DNA from: Syntrophopropionicum sp964397525
Lineage (GTDB): Bacteria; Bacillota; Desulfotomaculia; Desulfotomaculales; Pelotomaculaceae
NCBI GenBank assembly: GCA_964397525.1
Contig: CAYNIY010000037.1
Coordinates: forward strand, 1-14,185
Reading direction: 5' to 3'
DNA length: 14,185 nt
Positions 6,151-13,718 of the stretch are shown here, piece by piece. The notes under the pieces are model-generated. The model saw only the letters and a list, made by a program, of their open reading frames with translations, made no database searches and was not told where the DNA came from. The first letter of the stretch is position 1; each line of letters begins with the position of its first letter. The position numbers and the translations under genes are program-made.

Positions 6151-7857
6151 TCAGTTCTGGCTCCAGTCAACAAGGGGCAGCGCGGCAGGCACCGCCCTGT
6201 CGCCGCCGTTTTCCTTGGCCTTGTCCAGCGCCTTCTGCGCAGCCGTGATCAGGCCCGGCGGATCGCCGGCGTCCCGGGGGAACTCAGCCATGCCGATACT
6301 CACTGTGATTCTGGCTGATCTGCCTTCGCCCTGGAGGAATACCTGGCTGCGGATCCTTTTCAACAAGGTTTCCGCCAGGTCGGTCAGGCGCGTGCCGCCA
6401 GCCCTGGGCAGCAGCATGGCAAACTCGTCACCGCCATAGCGCGCTGCCGCGTCGCCCTTGCGCACACTGCTGCTGATTAAGGTTGCCAGCTCCACCAGCA
6501 CCATTTCCCCCGCCTCACGGCCGTAGCGCTGGTTGAATATTTTAAAACGGTCTATGTTCACTAAGATCAACCCTAATGGCGACTCTTCCGCCAGAGAGCT
6601 TTCACACATCTCGGCGGCGCTGGCGGAAAAAGAGTCATAATTTTGCAGCCCGGTCAGCGTGTCCATGGAAAGCGCCTGGCTCAGCCGGCGTTTGAGCACA
6701 TAGTTCTCCAGGTTAACCGCTGCCTGGCCCGCCAGGACGGTCATGATGTGCAGATGCTTATCCTCAAAAACCATGGGCCGCTTTTCACCAAGGACAATCA
6801 CTCCCAGCGGCTCACCGCCGGAAAACATCGGGATAATGATCAGGGAACGCAGCACCTGGCATAAACCCTGCTCGTCCTTGGCCAGGGCGTGTGTCTTGGT
6901 GTCAAAGATGATTTCCGGTTCCCTGCTCTCCAGGGCAAGCCCGACAACCCCCTCACCCGGCTGGACAGCGGTAGCCATGAGTTCTTTCGAATAAGGCCCT
7001 GTTACAGCGACTGGCAGGTGGGGCGGCCCCTCCTCCGGGCAAAGGTAAGCCACGCCAGTGCTGAAGGGTACTGCCTTCATGGCATTTTCCAGGATTTGTT
7101 CCATTATTTTTACATTGTCAGGTTTGCCTTCAAGAATTTTAGCAACTTTATAGAAAGCGGTCAATTCCCTGTTGGTCACCTGGAGACGAACGTAGAAACG
7201 AAGAATCAGCTGGAGGGCCAGGATGGAGAAAAACAGCAGCAGTATTCCTGTCAGCCCGATATAACCATATATCATGGCGATCAGCAGGCCCAGCGGGACA
7301 GCAAAGAGATAAGTCAGCAGATCCCACTTGATACTCTCCAGCCAGGAAGTGCGCCCGGCCATGCTGTGCCTGTTCGGCAGCAGGTAAATATAAACCAGGA
7401 TATGGTTGACTGCAATGTACACTGCTGTAAAAACGAGCAGGGGCAGGATGTTGGCGGGCTGCAGCAGGCCGGGGAGGCCGCCGCTGATCCTGAACAACCA
7501 GTCAGCTACTACCAACGCCAGCACATACTGGCCGGCGTTGAAAAGGACTGTGCGTACCGGGTTGCCGCGGTTGGCGATGCCCTGTCCGAACATTGTGGCC
7601 AGGCCGCTCACCCAGGCTGCGGCAGCCGGGCCGTAGATCAGGAATGTTGAAAGGACCAAAACAAAAGCGCCGGAAAGCCGGCCGTAGGTAAAGGGCACCG
7701 CTAGGCATTCGGCCATCACGCCCAGCAGGACGAGCACCAGCAGCTCGCGGATGCTGTCAAGCTCCAGCGCAGGCAGCAGGACAGCCAGCTGCCAGACAGC
7801 CAGCCCCGCGACTATCCAGGTATAGATGATGTGGAGTGCGCCCTGTTTCGCCCGCAT
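6151..7857 (-). CDS. Membrane diguanylate cyclase (multi-TM, GAF, GGDEF)
   Basis: GGDEF enzymes join two GTP into the second messenger cyclic di-GMP. From ATG 7857 the protein has 568 residues. About 225 hydrophobic residues with roughly six to eight membrane segments come first. A short coiled linker, a GAF-like domain (about 242-387) and the GGDEF domain (from about 399, D-x-LTGL-xN) follow. The active site is a canonical RYGGDEF (475-479). The product-inhibition site RKGD sits exactly five residues before it, so the enzyme is probably active and feedback-inhibited. GAGGTG lies 6 nt before this ATG. The in-frame GTG at 7866 overlaps that ribosome binding site and is less likely. The gene diverges from the SLC13 transporter. 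The GAF ligand is unknown. No clear terminator was seen. Confidence 0.94.
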   Translation of the reverse strand: MRAKQGALHIIYTWIVAGLAVWQLAVLLPALELDSIRELLVLVLLGVMAECLAVPFTYGRLSGAFVLVLSTFLIYGPAAAAWVSGLATMFGQGIANRGNPVRTVLFNAGQYVLALVVADWLFRISGGLPGLLQPANILPLLVFTAVYIAVNHILVYIYLLPNRHSMAGRTSWLESIKWDLLTYLFAVPLGLLIAMIYGYIGLTGILLLFFSILALQLILRFYVRLQVTNRELTAFYKVAKILEGKPDNVKIMEQILENAMKAVPFSTGVAYLCPEEGPPHLPVAVTGPYSKELMATAVQPGEGVVGLALESREPEIIFDTKTHALAKDEQGLCQVLRSLIIIPMFSGGEPLGVIVLGEKRPMVFEDKHLHIMTVLAGQAAVNLENYVLKRRLSQALSMDTLTGLQNYDSFSASAAEMCESSLAEESPLGLILVNIDRFKIFNQRYGREAGEMVLVELATLISSSVRKGDAAARYGGDEFAMLLPRAGGTRLTDLAETLLKRIRSQVFLQGEGRSARITVSIGMAEFPRDAGDPPGLITAAQKALDKAKENGGDRAVPAALPLVDWSQN

Positions 7858-7890
7858 GTTTTTCACCTCAATTAAACTGGTAAATTTTAC

Positions 7891-7898
7891 TTCGACAA
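7891..7898 (-). promoter_or_regulatory. Possible Spo0A box before the diguanylate cyclase
   Basis: The minus strand reads TTGTCGAA, an exact match to the 8-bp 0A-box consensus, about 35 bp before the cyclase start codon. It lies in the divergent region shared with the SLC13 gene. No convincing cyclase promoter was found: TTGTCG with TTAATT 17 nt on would start transcription inside the ribosome binding site. Confidence 0.35.
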
Positions 7899-7919
7899 AA
7901 ATTGGATTTTACCTTCTGA

Positions 7920-7942
7920 GACTAAGGGGACGGCTTTCAGTC
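7920..7942 (+). repeat. Degenerate GGGGACGG hairpin repeat
   Basis: Arms GACT and AGTC flank AAGGGGACGGCTTTC, so the whole can fold with G-T pairs. The core resembles the hairpin family also present at 9784 and 9915, with two bases missing from the usual GGTTCTTT part. It lies between the divergent cyclase and transporter genes. Confidence 0.5.
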
Positions 7943-7973
7943 AATAATTCAACAACTGGCGCCAAAAATCTTA

Positions 7974-7979
7974 TATAAT
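7974..7979 (+). promoter_or_regulatory. Possible -10 box of the transporter gene
   Basis: TATAAT lies 21 nt before the SLC13 start codon and just before its GGAGGG ribosome binding site. No good -35 box is found at 16-18 nt; TTCAAC lies 20 nt upstream. The leader would be very short. Confidence 0.3.
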
Positions 7980-8000
7980 TATATAAATGGAGGGTTTAAC

Positions 8001-9782
8001 ATGCTTACTTTAGAGCAGTGGGTTGTTTTTAGCACCCTCATAGCTGCACTTTTCCTGTTTATTTCAGGAAGGTGGCGCTATGATCTCGTTGCGCTTACCG
8101 CCCTGCTGGTTGTCGCTGTTGCCGGAATAGTACCCGGCGGCCAGGTTTTCTCTGGTTTTGGGCATCCCGCGGTGATTACGGTAGCTGCTGTGCTGGTAAT
8201 CAGCCGCGCTATTCTGAATACTGGTGTGGTTGATTCTGCTGTCGGGCTGCTCTCCCGGATCGGGGACAATCCTGCCGCAATGGTCGCAGCTTTAACTTTT
8301 TTGGTAGCACTCTGCTCCGGGTTTATGAACAACATCGGCGCGCTGGCCCTGTTCCTGCCCGTAGCCCTCCGCATGGCCCGTAAAACAGGAAATCCTCCAT
8401 CGATCTTCCTGATGCCGATGGCTTTCGGCTCGCTTTTAGGGGGTCTGACAACGTTAATCGGCACTCCTCCCAACATCATAATCGCCTTGTTCAGGGCACA
8501 GACAACCGCCGCTGCCCCTTTTCGCATGTTCGACTTTATGCCGGTAGGAGCAACAGTCACCGCTGCCGGGTTGGTTTTTATTGCCCTGGCAGGATGGCGC
8601 CTTATTCCAAAGAGAAAGAGCCCGGTATCCAGAGAAGAATTGTTTGCTGTCAATGATTATAATACCGAGCTAATGATACCGGGAAAATCGACAATGGTTG
8701 GTAAAAGCCTGGGCGAGGTGGAGAAGATAACCGATGGCAGCATACTTGTGACGGGCGTCATACAGGGAGGACAGCTGCAGCAGGATCCTCCTGCCGGCTT
8801 GGTTTTGCAATCCAACAACGTGCTTATGATCAGAGCTGGGATGCAAGACCTGCAGTTATTGTTGAATTCAGCGGGTTTTGAGCTCGTTGGGAGCAAAAAG
8901 ATCCCGGATAAAGAACTGCGGTTGGACGAAACCTGCGTCCTGGAGGTTGTGGTGATGGCCGATTCCCTCCTGGAAGGTCAATCAGCATGCAGCTTGAAAC
9001 TGCGGCAGAACTATGGAATCAATCTGCTTGCGGTTGCCCGTCAGGGCAGCTGTTTGCAAGCAAGAATCAGCAAAACAATCCTGCGTGCCGGCGATATCCT
9101 GCTGCTGCAGGGACGATCCGAAATATTAAACAGTGCGCGGCCGGTACTGGGCTGCCTGCCGCTTGCCGAAAGAGGCATTCAAATTGACAGGCCGCGCCGG
9201 GCTGTCTTCACTATAGCCCTTTTCGCGGCAGCCCTGGTTTTCACTGCAGCCGGCTGGCTGCCTGTTGAGGTAGCCTTCATAGGCGCTGCTGTGATCATGG
9301 TGCTTGCCGGTTCAATCTCCCTCAAAGACGCTTATGAAAGCATCGACTGGCCGATCATTGTTCTGCTGGGTGCGATGATCCCATTCAGCCAGGCACTTGA
9401 AAGCACCGGCAGTGCCCAGCTGATTGCCCACACCCTCCTGACTGTCTCCGGTCAAATGCAGCCGTGGGTGTCCCTGGCCATTGTTTTCATAATGACAATG
9501 CTGCTGACAAACATTGTTAACAATGCTGCGGCAGCAGTGCTGATGGCCCCCATTGCCATTGACACCGCCGTGGGCATCGGTGTTTCCGCGGACCCGTTTT
9601 TAATGTGCGTGGCGGTCAGCGCCTCGAGCGCCTTTCTCACCCCGATTGGCCACCAGTCCAACACCCTGGTGCTGGGACCAGGGGGCTACAGGTTCGGTGA
9701 TTACTGGCAGATGGGCCTGCCCCTGAGCATTGTTGTCGCTGCCGTTTCCATACCAGTGATCCTGCTGGTGTGGCCGCTATAA
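8001..9782 (+). CDS. SLC13/DASS-type anion permease with two RCK_C domains
   Basis: This family moves dicarboxylates, sulfate or related anions, usually with sodium, across the cytoplasmic membrane. The protein has 593 residues. The N-terminal membrane half (about 1-200) contains SGFMNNIGALALFLP and IGTPPN. A soluble insert with two TrkA-C/RCK_C-like units follows (about 220-295 and 303-380). The C-terminal membrane half (about 400-593) contains NIVNNAAAAVLMAP and the family-typical TPIGHQSNTLVLGPGGYRFGDY. RCK_C inserts are common in bacterial members and probably sense a ligand. GGAGGG lies 6 nt before the ATG. It is a single-gene unit that diverges from the cyclase and converges on metK. 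The substrate cannot be told from sequence alone; sulfate or a C4-dicarboxylate is possible. Confidence 0.92.
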   Translation: MLTLEQWVVFSTLIAALFLFISGRWRYDLVALTALLVVAVAGIVPGGQVFSGFGHPAVITVAAVLVISRAILNTGVVDSAVGLLSRIGDNPAAMVAALTFLVALCSGFMNNIGALALFLPVALRMARKTGNPPSIFLMPMAFGSLLGGLTTLIGTPPNIIIALFRAQTTAAAPFRMFDFMPVGATVTAAGLVFIALAGWRLIPKRKSPVSREELFAVNDYNTELMIPGKSTMVGKSLGEVEKITDGSILVTGVIQGGQLQQDPPAGLVLQSNNVLMIRAGMQDLQLLLNSAGFELVGSKKIPDKELRLDETCVLEVVVMADSLLEGQSACSLKLRQNYGINLLAVARQGSCLQARISKTILRAGDILLLQGRSEILNSARPVLGCLPLAERGIQIDRPRRAVFTIALFAAALVFTAAGWLPVEVAFIGAAVIMVLAGSISLKDAYESIDWPIIVLLGAMIPFSQALESTGSAQLIAHTLLTVSGQMQPWVSLAIVFIMTMLLTNIVNNAAAAVLMAPIAIDTAVGIGVSADPFLMCVAVSASSAFLTPIGHQSNTLVLGPGGYRFGDYWQMGLPLSIVVAAVSIPVILLVWPL

Positions 9783-9783
9783 A

Positions 9784-9814
9784 AGAAGCAGAGGGACGTT
9801 CTTTTTGCTTCCTT
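9784..9814 (+). repeat. 31-bp hairpin repeat, copy at left of gap
   Basis: GAAGCA (9785-9790) pairs with TGCTTC (9806-9811). The 15-nt core adds six pairs with several G-T, giving a 12-bp stem in plus-strand RNA. It starts 1 bp after the SLC13 stop and may serve as its transcript end. The sequence is identical to 9915-9945. The GGGACG..TTCTTTT core resembles a dispersed repeat I recall from Peptococcaceae. Confidence 0.8.
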
Positions 9815-9914
9815 NNNNNNNNNNNNNNNNNNNNNNNNNNNNNNNNNNNNNNNNNNNNNNNNNNNNNNNNNNNNNNNNNNNNNNNNNNNNNNNNNNNNNN
9901 NNNNNNNNNNNNNN
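9815..9914. other. Assembly gap of 100 N
   Basis: Exactly 100 N, the usual placeholder for a gap of unknown length. The true content and size cannot be judged. The identical 31 bp on both sides suggests that a repeat stopped the assembly. Confidence 0.98.
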
Positions 9915-9945
9915 AGAAGCAGAGGGACGTTCTTTTTGCTTCCTT
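9915..9945 (+). repeat. 31-bp hairpin repeat, copy at right of gap
   Basis: Base-for-base identical to 9784-9814. Either the element is present twice or more (tandem or flanking an insertion), or the two contig ends are the same sequence left unmerged. Confidence 0.8.
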
Positions 9946-9954
9946 GATCAATGA

Positions 9955-9976
9955 AGCCGGGGGTTTCCCCCCGGCT
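9955..9976 (-). terminator. Hairpin terminator after metK
   Basis: A perfect 9-bp GC-rich stem, AGCCGGGGG with CCCCCGGCT, is closed by a GAAA loop on the minus strand, 14 bp after the metK stop. No T run follows on either strand, so it may act in both directions or mainly as an mRNA 3' end. Confidence 0.65.
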
Positions 9977-9990
9977 GTCGCTTTGCCAGA

Positions 9991-11181
9991 TTATAATCCT
10001 GCTGATTTTCTTAATGCGTCGATCTTGTCCGTTGCCTCCCACGACAGGTCCAGATCATTCCTGCCAAAGTGCCCGTATACCGCCACCTGCTTGAAGATGG
10101 GTTGGCGCAGGCCCAATCCGTCAATGATAGCGCCGGGACGCAGGTCGAAGTGCTCTTTCACCAGCTTCACCAGCAGCTTCTCGTCAATTTTACCGGTGCC
10201 GAATGTATCAACCATGATGGAGACCGGGTGCGCCACCCCGATGGCGTAAGCCACCTGAAACTCGCACTTGTCAGCCAGCCCGGCAGCCACGATGTTTTTG
10301 GCGACGTAACGGGCGGCATAGGTAGCCGAACGGTCGACCTTCGTCGGATCCTTCCCGGAGAATGACCCACCGCCGTGCCTGGCCATACCGCCATATGTGT
10401 CAACGATGATCTTCCTGCCGGTCAGCCCGGTATCTCCCTGTGGCCCGCCAATAACAAAACGTCCGGTGGGATTGACAAAATATCGTGTTTCCTTGTCTAT
10501 AAATTCCGGCGGAACAACAGCCCCGATAACATTTTTAATCACATCTTCCCGGATTTCCGCCAGATTCACCTCGGGAGAGTGTTGGGTTGATACTACGATG
10601 GTATCCACACGCAGGGGCCGCCCGTTTTCGTACTCAACTGTTACCTGAGTTTTCCCGTCCGGCCTCAAATAAGGGATCAAACCGCTTTTCCGGACCTCGG
10701 CCAGCCGCCTGGCCAGGCGATGGGCAATGGATATAGGCATCGGCATCAGCTCTGGCGTCTCATTGGAAGCATATCCGAACATCATGCCCTGGTCGCCGGC
10801 GCCGATTAAATCATATTTTTCGACTTCCTCTGTGCACTCCCTGGTCTCCAGCGCCCGGTCCACACCCTGGGCAATATCGCAGGACTGTTCGTCGATAGAG
10901 GTAAGGACAGCGCAGGTTTCACAGTCAAAACCGTACTTTGCCCTGGTGTAACCGATGTCGCAAACTGTCTGCCGGACAACCTTTGGTATATCGACATAAC
11001 AATTAGTGGTAATCTGGCCAGCCACCAGGACCAGGCCGGTTGCGACCATGGTTTCGCAGGCCACACGGGCAAATGGATCTTTTTCATAGATCGAGTCCAG
11101 TACCGCGTCCGCAATTTGGTCAGCAACCTTATCCGGGTGCCCCTCTGTGACAGACTCTGATGTAAATAACCGCCTGCTCAT
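9991..11181 (-). CDS. metK: S-adenosylmethionine synthetase
   Basis: MetK makes S-adenosylmethionine from methionine and ATP in the cytosol, releasing phosphate and diphosphate. The 396-residue length is typical. The N-terminus has TSESVTEGHPDKVADQIADA with the metal and ATP contacts. The signature GAGDQGMMFGYA lies at 127-138 and the phosphate-binding glycine-rich GGGSFSGKDPTKVDRSA from 270. GAGGAGG stands 7 nt before the ATG. Its promoter (TTGACA, 18 nt, TAGAAT) is at 11245-11274, leaving a leader of about 57 nt. That is too short for the SAM-I riboswitch that often controls metK in Firmicutes. It is likely monocistronic, with its own terminator on the gap side. Confidence 0.98.
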   Translation of the reverse strand: MSRRLFTSESVTEGHPDKVADQIADAVLDSIYEKDPFARVACETMVATGLVLVAGQITTNCYVDIPKVVRQTVCDIGYTRAKYGFDCETCAVLTSIDEQSCDIAQGVDRALETRECTEEVEKYDLIGAGDQGMMFGYASNETPELMPMPISIAHRLARRLAEVRKSGLIPYLRPDGKTQVTVEYENGRPLRVDTIVVSTQHSPEVNLAEIREDVIKNVIGAVVPPEFIDKETRYFVNPTGRFVIGGPQGDTGLTGRKIIVDTYGGMARHGGGSFSGKDPTKVDRSATYAARYVAKNIVAAGLADKCEFQVAYAIGVAHPVSIMVDTFGTGKIDEKLLVKLVKEHFDLRPGAIIDGLGLRQPIFKQVAVYGHFGRNDLDLSWEATDKIDALRKSAGL

Positions 11182-11244
11182 AATGATTCCTCCTCGTATA
11201 ACCAGTAACCAACCACGTGATAAAAGGCTTGCATGAATTAATAT

Positions 11245-11274
11245 ATTCTAACAAAACCCCGGCGTCAATGTCAA
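11245..11274 (-). promoter_or_regulatory. metK promoter, sigma-A type
   Basis: On the minus strand, TTGACA (11274-11269) and TAGAAT (11250-11245) are 18 nt apart. Transcription would begin near 11238, so the leader is about 57 nt. Confidence 0.7.
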
Positions 11275-11296
11275 ATTCCGCGGTTTTTGCGAACGG

Positions 11297-11333
11297 CAAG
11301 AAAAATACCCGCCTCCGTAATGTCCGGGGCGGG
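11297..11333 (-). terminator. Intrinsic terminator of the stalk-domain gene
   Basis: On the minus strand, CCCGCC pairs with GGCGGG, extended by CCG/CGG past one bulged A. A TATTTTTCTT tract follows. It lies 16 bp after the stop of the upstream gene and before the metK promoter, separating the two units. Confidence 0.88.
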
Positions 11334-11348
11334 CCGTATCAGTGCTGC

Positions 11349-12314
11349 TTAGTTGTTCAGGCTCTTAATAATATCTGTCCTGATCGGAGTGAAGATTTTT
11401 TTCTCAACCGTTACAGTATACTGGCTGCTTCTGGCCAGCTCCTGGCCGCTGCCGTTTTCATAGACAGCGAAATAGGCTGCTGTCTCAGAGGGAGCAAGTT
11501 TAAAATAGTAATATCCCTGGCTGTCGGTCATGGCTGTGCCCAGCACTGCTTGCAGGGCACCGGTATCTGTCTCGGTTACCTTGTAGATAGTGATCCCGCT
11601 GTCATCGGCCCCGTTGGGGATGTTCGATAATGCGGTGGTATAGGTGAGATAGCCGTCAAAGGTCACCACTTCATTTTCCTGCAGCGCAGCCGGCTCCGCC
11701 CGCATGGTCAGGGTATAACTTCTTATCTTTTGCACAGCAGGCTGCTTTATGATGCTGCTAATCGAACCAGGTTCTATCCCGTCGTCCCACTCCACTTCAC
11801 TGCCAAGGCCGTCCGCCAGCCCATCGTCATCAGCGGAATTGATGTCTACCATGCGCCGCGCCCCGTCCCAGTTGACCTTGTAGCCAAAGGACTCGCCGAT
11901 AAAGCGCGCCGGGACCATCGTACGGCCGGCAAAGATGACGGGCGCCGCATCGAGCGGTACTGCCAATCCGTTGACAAGGGCATTCGTTTTTCCAATCCAT
12001 AACTGAATTGTCATCTCTCCCCTGCGGGCGAACACGCTCTGCTCTATGCCGTCCCAGGTCACGTCAGCTCCCATAGCTTCAAAAATTATCCGCATGGGCA
12101 TAAAAGCGCGGTCGTTAATGATCATCGGCTCGACGTCCGAATCCAGTTCGTCTCCATTGAGAAATATACTGATTATTCCCGGTGGTTCCGGCTGCGGGTC
12201 AAAGGATTTCGGGGCAATGGCGCCGGGAGCTGCAGCCAGAGCTGTGCCGCTAAACACCAGGATGAGCACCAGAGTCGCGCAGGCTGCCAGAAGTAAACGC
12301 TTGGTTCTGTCCAT
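11349..12314 (-). CDS. Exported protein with copper-amine-oxidase N-terminal-like domains and FDPQPEPPG motif
   Basis: This is a predicted secreted or wall-associated protein of 321 residues. A signal peptide (about 1-28, RTKRLLLAACATLVLILVF then ALAA) precedes the motif FDPQPEPPG near residue 38. Two copper-amine-oxidase-N1-like units follow (about 45-155), seen as DRAFMPMRIIFEAMGADVTW and GRTMVPARFIGESFGYKVNW. These domains are structural; no amine oxidase catalytic domain is present and no copper function should be assumed. Residues from about 195 form a beta-rich, Ig-like region (TMRAEPAALQENEVVTFDGYL). GAGGAG lies 7 nt before the ATG. The next gene upstream encodes a related exported protein, and the two may be partly co-transcribed because no strong terminator separates them. 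Its exact role is unknown. Confidence 0.88.
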   Translation of the reverse strand: MDRTKRLLLAACATLVLILVFSGTALAAAPGAIAPKSFDPQPEPPGIISIFLNGDELDSDVEPMIINDRAFMPMRIIFEAMGADVTWDGIEQSVFARRGEMTIQLWIGKTNALVNGLAVPLDAAPVIFAGRTMVPARFIGESFGYKVNWDGARRMVDINSADDDGLADGLGSEVEWDDGIEPGSISSIIKQPAVQKIRSYTLTMRAEPAALQENEVVTFDGYLTYTTALSNIPNGADDSGITIYKVTETDTGALQAVLGTAMTDSQGYYYFKLAPSETAAYFAVYENGSGQELARSSQYTVTVEKKIFTPIRTDIIKSLNN

Positions 12315-12424
12315 AATACCACTCCTCTCTTTTTAAACAGATTTAATTTAATTGAGCGCAAACGTAAAAAAACCGCATTTTAATTCCAACATTTTTTGGG
12401 AGGCAACAGCATCTTCCAGGCATA

Positions 12425-13600
12425 TCAGGGCGCCGGGTAGGTGATCGTCACTTCCTGGGCGAGAGCGTTCCAACCCACCTGGCAGCCGAGGTTCTCGGCG
12501 ATAAAGCGCAGGGGCAGCATGGTTCTGCCCGGGGGTACGATAATAGGGGCAACGCTCGCGTTCAGATCATCGAGGCGTTTGACCTGGCCGTTGACTTTGG
12601 CCTGGTTCCGGCCGATCCACAGCTCAAGCAGCTTGCCTTCCATAGAAATGGTCACTTTCTGCTCCGCGGCGTCCCAGCCCATGGCCGCTCCCAGCGGCTC
12701 AGCCACATAGCGGATAGGCAGCATTGTCCGGCCTTCCATGATCACCGGCACCGCGTCCATGCCTTTCAGGCTGCCGTTGACATAGTACTCATTACTGCCG
12801 ATGTAAAGGCGGATGACAGTCTGGCCGCCAGGTTCAGTTGTCCCGGGATCGTCCTGGTCCGGGGCAGTTTCCTGTTCTGCTGGTTCCTCAGGTTCTGCAG
12901 GCGCTTCCGGCTCTGCGACCTGAAACAAGGTGGTGGCCGTAGCCTCATTGGAATAGCCGATGCTTACATCCGGGTGATCAAAATCAATAAATCCGATATA
13001 TGCCTCAACTCTATATTTGTATGTTCTGTGGGCAGACAGGCCGGTATCTGTGTATGTCTCCACATTGGGATTTACCTGGCCGACAATCACACCCCCCCTT
13101 TCGATCCTGAAGAATCTTTCAGTAGCAGAGTTGTCTTCCCAGGTGAGCTTGATCTCGGAGTCGGAAAGTGCTTTGGCTGTTAGAGCGGTGGGGGCGCAGC
13201 TGCCGGACTCAGCATTGCATACGGCGTAAGCTGAATTTCCATAATTATTATAGGATCTAATCCTATATGTATAATAGTATCCACAATTTAGCCCGGTATT
13301 GGTATACGAAGTGGTGTCGGCATCCACCTCGGTAACCAGTGTAAAGCTGGTGCTGTTAAGGCCCAGCCCGCGCTCGATCCTGAAGCCGGACTCGTTGCCG
13401 GAGTTGTCCTCCCAAGTCAGCCTGATGGAATTGGGCCCCAGGTCTTCAGCCGCCAGGCCGGTAGGCGCTGCGGGCAATATTGTTGTTTTTATCGAAGGGC
13501 TGTCAGGTATTTTAATCAAGGCAAAAGCTGCACTGCTGAATATAAGTGTGAACAATGTAAATATAGCGGTTACAAACAACAAACGTTTAAGATTATTCAT
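12425..13600 (-). CDS. Exported protein with two fibronectin type III domains and copper-amine-oxidase-like repeats
   Basis: A 391-residue predicted surface or secreted protein. A signal peptide covers about 1-28 (KRLLFVTAIFTLFTLIF then AAFA). Two fibronectin type III domains follow (about 44-135 and 136-228), both with an LTWEDNS strand and an RIERG segment. A Pro/Glu/Asp-rich linker (about 229-258) leads to two copper-amine-oxidase-N1-like units (from about 260). Their cores are GRTMLPIRYVAEPLGAAMGW and GRTMLPLRFIAENLGCQVGW. No enzyme domain is seen, so a binding or scaffold role at the cell wall is likely. The two fibronectin domains are also similar in DNA, pointing to internal duplication. 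GGAAGGAG lies 7 nt before the ATG, and a promoter is likely at 13650-13679. Confidence 0.9.
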   Translation of the reverse strand: MNNLKRLLFVTAIFTLFTLIFSSAAFALIKIPDSPSIKTTILPAAPTGLAAEDLGPNSIRLTWEDNSGNESGFRIERGLGLNSTSFTLVTEVDADTTSYTNTGLNCGYYYTYRIRSYNNYGNSAYAVCNAESGSCAPTALTAKALSDSEIKLTWEDNSATERFFRIERGGVIVGQVNPNVETYTDTGLSAHRTYKYRVEAYIGFIDFDHPDVSIGYSNEATATTLFQVAEPEAPAEPEEPAEQETAPDQDDPGTTEPGGQTVIRLYIGSNEYYVNGSLKGMDAVPVIMEGRTMLPIRYVAEPLGAAMGWDAAEQKVTISMEGKLLELWIGRNQAKVNGQVKRLDDLNASVAPIIVPPGRTMLPLRFIAENLGCQVGWNALAQEVTITYPAP

Positions 13601-13649
13601 TTAGCTGCTCCTTCCTAAAATGCGATAAAAACCAGGCAATTGGTGAAGG

Positions 13650-13679
13650 TTCCTACCTGCCGCGTTTTACAAAAGTCAA
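13650..13679 (-). promoter_or_regulatory. Likely promoter of the fibronectin-domain gene
   Basis: On the minus strand, TTGACT (13679-13674) and TAGGAA (13655-13650) are 18 nt apart, about 50 bp before the start codon. The -10 box is imperfect. Confidence 0.45.
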
Positions 13680-13694
13680 CTATATCGTTTTCCC

Positions 13695-13718
13695 GACGGT
13701 CTACTTAAACAGACCGCC
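13695..13718 (-). terminator. Possible terminator overlapping the stop of the small membrane gene
   Basis: An 8-bp stem, GGCGGTCT with AGACCGTC (one G-T pair) and an 8-nt loop, spans the last codons and the stop. No T tract follows, so termination would be weak. Confidence 0.35.

Noticed and set aside
9637..10249. Open frames running through the N gap
   Set aside because: They consist partly of unknown bases and repeat sequence and overlap the SLC13 and metK ends, so they are artefacts.
11349..13600. Copper-containing amine oxidases
   Set aside because: Only the N-terminal structural domain repeats are present. The catalytic domain with the topaquinone tyrosine and copper histidines is missing.
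13601..13700. Cyclic di-GMP (GEMM) riboswitch before the fibronectin-domain gene
   Set aside because: The conserved GEMM core sequences are absent and the likely promoter leaves too short a leader.
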